Part shown: piece by piece, positions 6,751-9,248 of the stretch | Layout: every line of letters begins with the position of its first letter | Position numbering within the stretch: the first letter of the stretch is position 1 | Source: Chitinophagaceae bacterium | Lineage (GTDB): Bacteria > Bacteroidota > Bacteroidia > Chitinophagales > Chitinophagaceae | Assembly (NCBI GenBank): GCA_019454915.1 | Contig: JACFNM010000158.1 | Location: 1 to 9,248 of the forward strand | DNA length: 9,248 bases | Direction: 5' to 3' | Translations under genes and position numbers: made by a program | Notes under the pieces: generated by a model | What the model was told of the DNA's origin: nothing | What the model saw: only the letters and a program-made list of their open reading frames with translations | Databases searched by the model: none

Positions 6751-6778
6751 ATGGAGAAGGAATAATTAGAAGCTAATG

Positions 6779-8110
6779 TTATACCCGGGGTATCTTATAC
6801 CCGTTGTGATAAGCCTTAGCGAGATATTCACGATTAACGGCTTCATCGGTGAATTTTTCGGTTGCTTTGTTCCATGCCAGCCTCTTGCCTGTTCTGTAGG
6901 CAATATTTCCCATCTGGGCTACCGTGGCTACGTCCGCACCCACCTGGATAGGAGCAGTCAGGTCTTCCATTTTTCCGGATCGGATCACCGAAGTGAAATT
7001 AATGAGGTGCTGGTTTAGCCCATTTTCGGAGGGCTTTACGTGTGGTTTGCCTACTTTATTTTTGGAATTCTTTTCTTCTATTACTTCCCAGCCCCCGCGA
7101 TCCAATACGAGGGTGCCGTTATTACCCACGAAGGCAATGCCATGATCACGGCCATACTGCCCGTTATCTATGCCCATAGCCTGATCCCAAACCATGTTAA
7201 AGTGTTCAAACTCGTAAAGGGTGGTTAACGTATCCGGTGTTTCCTGTGCCAACTCAGGATAAGCAAATTTGCCACCTAATGCCATTACTGTTTTAGGAAC
7301 ATCTGCTTTCATGCCAAACAGCGCATAGTCTATCAGGTGTACACCCCAGTCTGTCATCAGCCCGCCGGCATAATCCCAGAACCATCTGAAATTGAAGTGA
7401 AAACGGCTGGCGTTGAAAGGCTTTTTAGGAGCGGGACCCAACCAGCTCTGATAATCCACTCCAGCGGGCGGATTACTGTCCGGGCGAACGATATCCGGCT
7501 TCATCCATCCCTGGTAGCACCAAACCTTTGCCGTGCGGATATTGCCTAATTGACCGGAATGAACAAAATCAATAGCATCTCTGAAGTGTTGCTGGCTTCT
7601 CTGCCACTGACCTACCTGAACCACCCGGTTGTATTTTTTTTGTGCAGCAACCATCGCACGGCATTCCTCAATTGAGTTTCCAATTGGTTTTTCCACATAA
7701 ACGTGCTTTCCTGCCTGGCAGGCTTCCACCATTTGAAGGCAATGCCAGTGGTCGGGAGTGCCGATGATAACGGCATCTATGTCTTTGTTTTCAAGGAGTT
7801 TCCGGTAATCGCCATAGGTCTTTACCTTTGAAGCGTCCATCTGGAGTTCACCTAGCTCATTCATTCGTTTGTCGAGAACGTTTTTGTCCACGTCACACAA
7901 GGCCACGAGATTGACTCCGGGTACTTTAAGGGCGGCTTTTGTATCAGACCAGCCCATACCGTTAATACCGATTGCGGCTATTTGAATCTGGTCGCTTGCG
8001 TTTACGCGTTTTACGGTGCCGGCAAAGGCCGAAGGTGAAAAGCCGGATAATAAAATTCCACCTGCGGCTATCCGGGAACTGTCTTTTATGAATTTTCGTC
8101 TGTTGGTCAT
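6779..8110 (-). CDS. Tat-exported Gfo/Idh/MocA family oxidoreductase
   Basis: A 443-residue NAD(P)-dependent sugar or polyol dehydrogenase-like protein. Residues 1-30 form a twin-arginine signal (N-R-R-K-F-I-K, then a Gly/Ile/Leu core and S-A-F-A), so it is exported folded, presumably with bound cofactor, like Zymomonas glucose-fructose oxidoreductase. The Rossmann part starts near 42 with G48-I-N-G-M-G53 and D73 after the second strand (L-C-D-V-D). The family motif E-K-P is at 140-142 (Lys141 catalytic), and G-G-L-M-T-D-W-G-V-H-L-I-D at 249-261 supplies Asp254 and His258. The segment from about 185 on is the C-terminal beta-sheet substrate domain. Length is typical for the exported Bacteroidota/Planctomycetes subgroup. 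It lies 42 nt downstream of the TIM-barrel gene on the same strand. The substrate is not predictable; known relatives oxidise sugar hydroxyls (often C3) or cut glycosides by a redox route. Confidence 0.94.
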   Translation of the reverse strand: MTNRRKFIKDSSRIAAGGILLSGFSPSAFAGTVKRVNASDQIQIAAIGINGMGWSDTKAALKVPGVNLVALCDVDKNVLDKRMNELGELQMDASKVKTYGDYRKLLENKDIDAVIIGTPDHWHCLQMVEACQAGKHVYVEKPIGNSIEECRAMVAAQKKYNRVVQVGQWQRSQQHFRDAIDFVHSGQLGNIRTAKVWCYQGWMKPDIVRPDSNPPAGVDYQSWLGPAPKKPFNASRFHFNFRWFWDYAGGLMTDWGVHLIDYALFGMKADVPKTVMALGGKFAYPELAQETPDTLTTLYEFEHFNMVWDQAMGIDNGQYGRDHGIAFVGNNGTLVLDRGGWEVIEEKNSKNKVGKPHVKPSENGLNQHLINFTSVIRSGKMEDLTAPIQVGADVATVAQMGNIAYRTGKRLAWNKATEKFTDEAVNREYLAKAYHNGYKIPRV

Positions 8111-8152
8111 ATACGTATGTTTATTTGAATGAAAGGAATTATTAAAAGATGA

Positions 8153-9004
8153 TCAGTTCACCAGGTTCTTTTTGATATATTGGTAGCTCTTCTTAATGCT
8201 GTCTATCGGTGGTCCGGGACACACATCCTGTTCCACAAAGAAGTGCTTCATTCCGGATAATTGAGCCTGTGAAAAGATCTTCTTGAAATCAATGATGCCG
8301 CTACCTACTTCGGTAAAGAAGTTTTTGGGTGTATTATCCATATCCTTTACGTGCCAAAGCGGGAACCTGCCGGGATGCTGTTTAAATAACTCAATGGGAT
8401 CCCGGCCCGAATAGCTCACCCAGTATAAATCAAGCTCAAATTTCACCAGGCTGGGATCAGTTTCTTTCAGCAAAATATCGAATCCATGACCTCCGCCCAT
8501 TTCTTTAAATTCGAAATCGTGGTTGTGATAGCCGAATTGAATTCCGGCTGTCTTACACAATTCAGCCGCCTTATTAAACTGAGCTGCGATTTTTTTGTAG
8601 TCATCCAGCGATTCCCTCTCCGTATCAAGCAGGTAAGCTACGACCATATATTGCTGACCTGCCTCTGCGGCGTCGTCTATTGCTTTTTGCCAATCTTTGG
8701 AGAGGTTAGCCAGCATATAATGACCGCTTGGATGAGTAAGTCCGTTGGATTTTAACAGCGAAGCGAATGCTTTGGGGCTCATACCGAAATATTTGCCTTC
8801 GTGGTAGCCAAAGGACTCTACCTCTTTATAGCCGATGGCGGCAACGTTTTGAATAACCGATGTGGGATCCTTTACTATTTCAGCGCGGAGCGTATATAGC
8901 TGCAGTCCGATTTGCCTGTAGGTGCTAATGAGATCTGCAGGGGTGGTGAGGGCAGCAGCAGAAAACAAAGCTGATTGTTTGATAAATATTCTGCGGGTAA
9001 GCAT
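8153..9004 (-). CDS. Tat-exported sugar phosphate isomerase/epimerase-like TIM-barrel protein
   Basis: A 283-residue protein of the xylose-isomerase-like TIM-barrel superfamily (AP endonuclease family 2 fold). I start it at the ATG at 9004; an in-frame TTG 11 codons upstream (9037) would bury the signal. The N-terminus T-R-R-I-F-I-K followed by an Ala/Leu core is a strong twin-arginine signal. The barrel begins at I-G-L-Q-L-Y-T-L-R (about 32-40). Likely metal and substrate residues are in G-Y-H-N-H-D (His160, His162), F-E-L-D-L-Y-W (Asp192), W-H-V-K-D (His218, Lys220, Asp221), V-G-S-G-I-I-D-F (about 233-240) and F-V-E-Q-D (Glu258). Despite the usual name, the signal implies a periplasmic, non-phosphorylated substrate. 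Its partner is the oxidoreductase gene 42 nt downstream. Epimerase, isomerase or 3-keto-glycoside lyase activity are all possible; the choice is inference. Confidence 0.9.
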   Translation of the reverse strand: MLTRRIFIKQSALFSAAALTTPADLISTYRQIGLQLYTLRAEIVKDPTSVIQNVAAIGYKEVESFGYHEGKYFGMSPKAFASLLKSNGLTHPSGHYMLANLSKDWQKAIDDAAEAGQQYMVVAYLLDTERESLDDYKKIAAQFNKAAELCKTAGIQFGYHNHDFEFKEMGGGHGFDILLKETDPSLVKFELDLYWVSYSGRDPIELFKQHPGRFPLWHVKDMDNTPKNFFTEVGSGIIDFKKIFSQAQLSGMKHFFVEQDVCPGPPIDSIKKSYQYIKKNLVN

Positions 9005-9092
9005 AATGGGGTCGTTTTGGGTATTGAAATTAAGCAAAAGAAATGATCATCCGGCAGGATAGCGTATCCCCCTGATCCGAAAACTGCCACTA
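9005..9092. other. Gap between the merC-like gene and the TIM-barrel gene
   Basis: An 88-nt gap on the minus-strand path. It holds a small inverted repeat GGATA-GCG-TATCC (9057-9069) with no T-run after it, and no good TAnnTTTG box (the nearest is a poor TTCTTTTG). I cannot decide whether transcription stops or continues here. Confidence 0.4.
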
Positions 9093-9248
9093 TTAATGCT
9101 GATGAGCATCCCCCGTTTCACAATACTCTGCTTTACGGCATAGGCTATAGTTCAGATAGTGGGCGCTGATAATCGTTATGGTGGCCGGTATCAGAAAGAG
9201 CGTGTGATAATCCTGAAATAATTCTTTTAATAGCAAAAAAGAAATACC
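9093..9248 (-). CDS. MerC-domain membrane protein, C-terminal fragment (cut by window edge)
   Basis: An open frame enters from the right edge and ends with TAA at 9093-9095, giving the last 51 residues. The 5' part lies outside the window. The visible part is L-L-L-K-E-L-F, a hydrophobic segment H-T-L-F-L-I-P-A-T-I-T-I-I-S-A, then H-Y-L-N-Y-S-L-C-R-K and a tail with Cys and His (E-Y-C-E-T-G-D-A-H-Q-H). A last helix followed by S-A-H-x-x-N-x-x-L-C-R and a Cys/His tail is what I recall of the C-terminus of Bacteroidota MerC-domain proteins, small four-helix membrane proteins related to the mercury-uptake protein MerC. Their real substrate in this phylum is unclear. The identification rests on this short stretch and is moderately sure; that it is a real coding end is more certain. 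Confidence 0.68.
   Translation of the reverse strand, partial: GISFLLLKELFQDYHTLFLIPATITIISAHYLNYSLCRKAEYCETGDAHQH

Noticed and set aside
6781..6793. Inverted repeat ATACC-CGG-GGTAT at the oxidoreductase C-terminus
   Set aside because: A 5-bp stem inside the last codons of the gene, easily explained by the coding sequence and too short for a terminator.
8875..9090. 71-codon leftward frame overlapping the TIM-barrel start
   Set aside because: It is out of frame with the Tat signal and barrel coding sequence and looks like a shadow; the gap 9005-9092 has no other coding sign.
1..9248. CRISPR array, anti-phage island, mobile element or phage remnant
   Set aside because: I saw no spaced direct repeats, transposase, integrase, tRNA junction or shift in base composition; the genes read as core chromosome.

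Overview
The window looks like ordinary chromosomal DNA from a member of the Bacteroidota, most likely a Chitinophagaceae-type soil or freshwater bacterium. This rests on several signs: batB/batC-type genes, an RRM-domain RNA-binding protein of the Bacteroidota kind, a Tat-exported Gfo/Idh/MocA dehydrogenase beside a Tat-exported sugar-isomerase-like TIM barrel, TAnnTTTG promoter boxes, and a general lack of strong Shine-Dalgarno sequences. The genus is inference. No rRNA, tRNA, CRISPR array, insertion sequence, phage or plasmid feature is visible.

Layout. The first third (1-3745) reads rightward: kbl (2-amino-3-ketobutyrate CoA ligase), a lipoprotein with the fold and motifs of a class D (OXA-type) beta-lactamase, batB (membrane-anchored VWA protein) and batC (periplasmic TPR protein). 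Gaps are 52, 50 and 1 nt, so they may share a transcript. The next block (3806-6155) reads leftward: a DsbA/FrnE-like thiol protein, an EamA/YedA-type permease and an AlkA-type DNA glycosylase. It converges on batC. A 215-nt divergent region separates it from a rightward single-gene unit encoding an RRM RNA-binding protein (6371-6676), which ends in a 17-bp perfect hairpin terminator. The last block (6779-9248) is leftward: the C-terminal end of a MerC-domain membrane protein cut by the window edge, then a TIM-barrel sugar isomerase/epimerase-like protein and a Gfo/Idh/MocA oxidoreductase. The last two carry twin-arginine signals and are spaced like an operon.

The most notable item is the class D beta-lactamase homologue. 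The active-site Ser, S-x-V, Y-G-N, K-T-G and the structural Trp are all present at exactly the OXA-10 spacing, but the catalytic (normally carboxylated) lysine of S-x-x-K is aspartate. The fold seems preserved while normal turnover should be lost, which suggests a beta-lactam or peptidoglycan binder rather than an enzyme. It sits directly upstream of batB, where batA is usually found, and no moxR, batA, batD or batE is visible nearby. Secondary points are the exported redox/TIM-barrel pair, the long leader of the RRM gene, and a hairpin upstream of the glycosylase gene.

How the genes may work together: batB and batC are predicted inner-membrane and periplasmic partners. The two Tat proteins probably act in sequence on a sugar or glycoside in the periplasm. 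The other genes look like unlinked housekeeping or stress functions.
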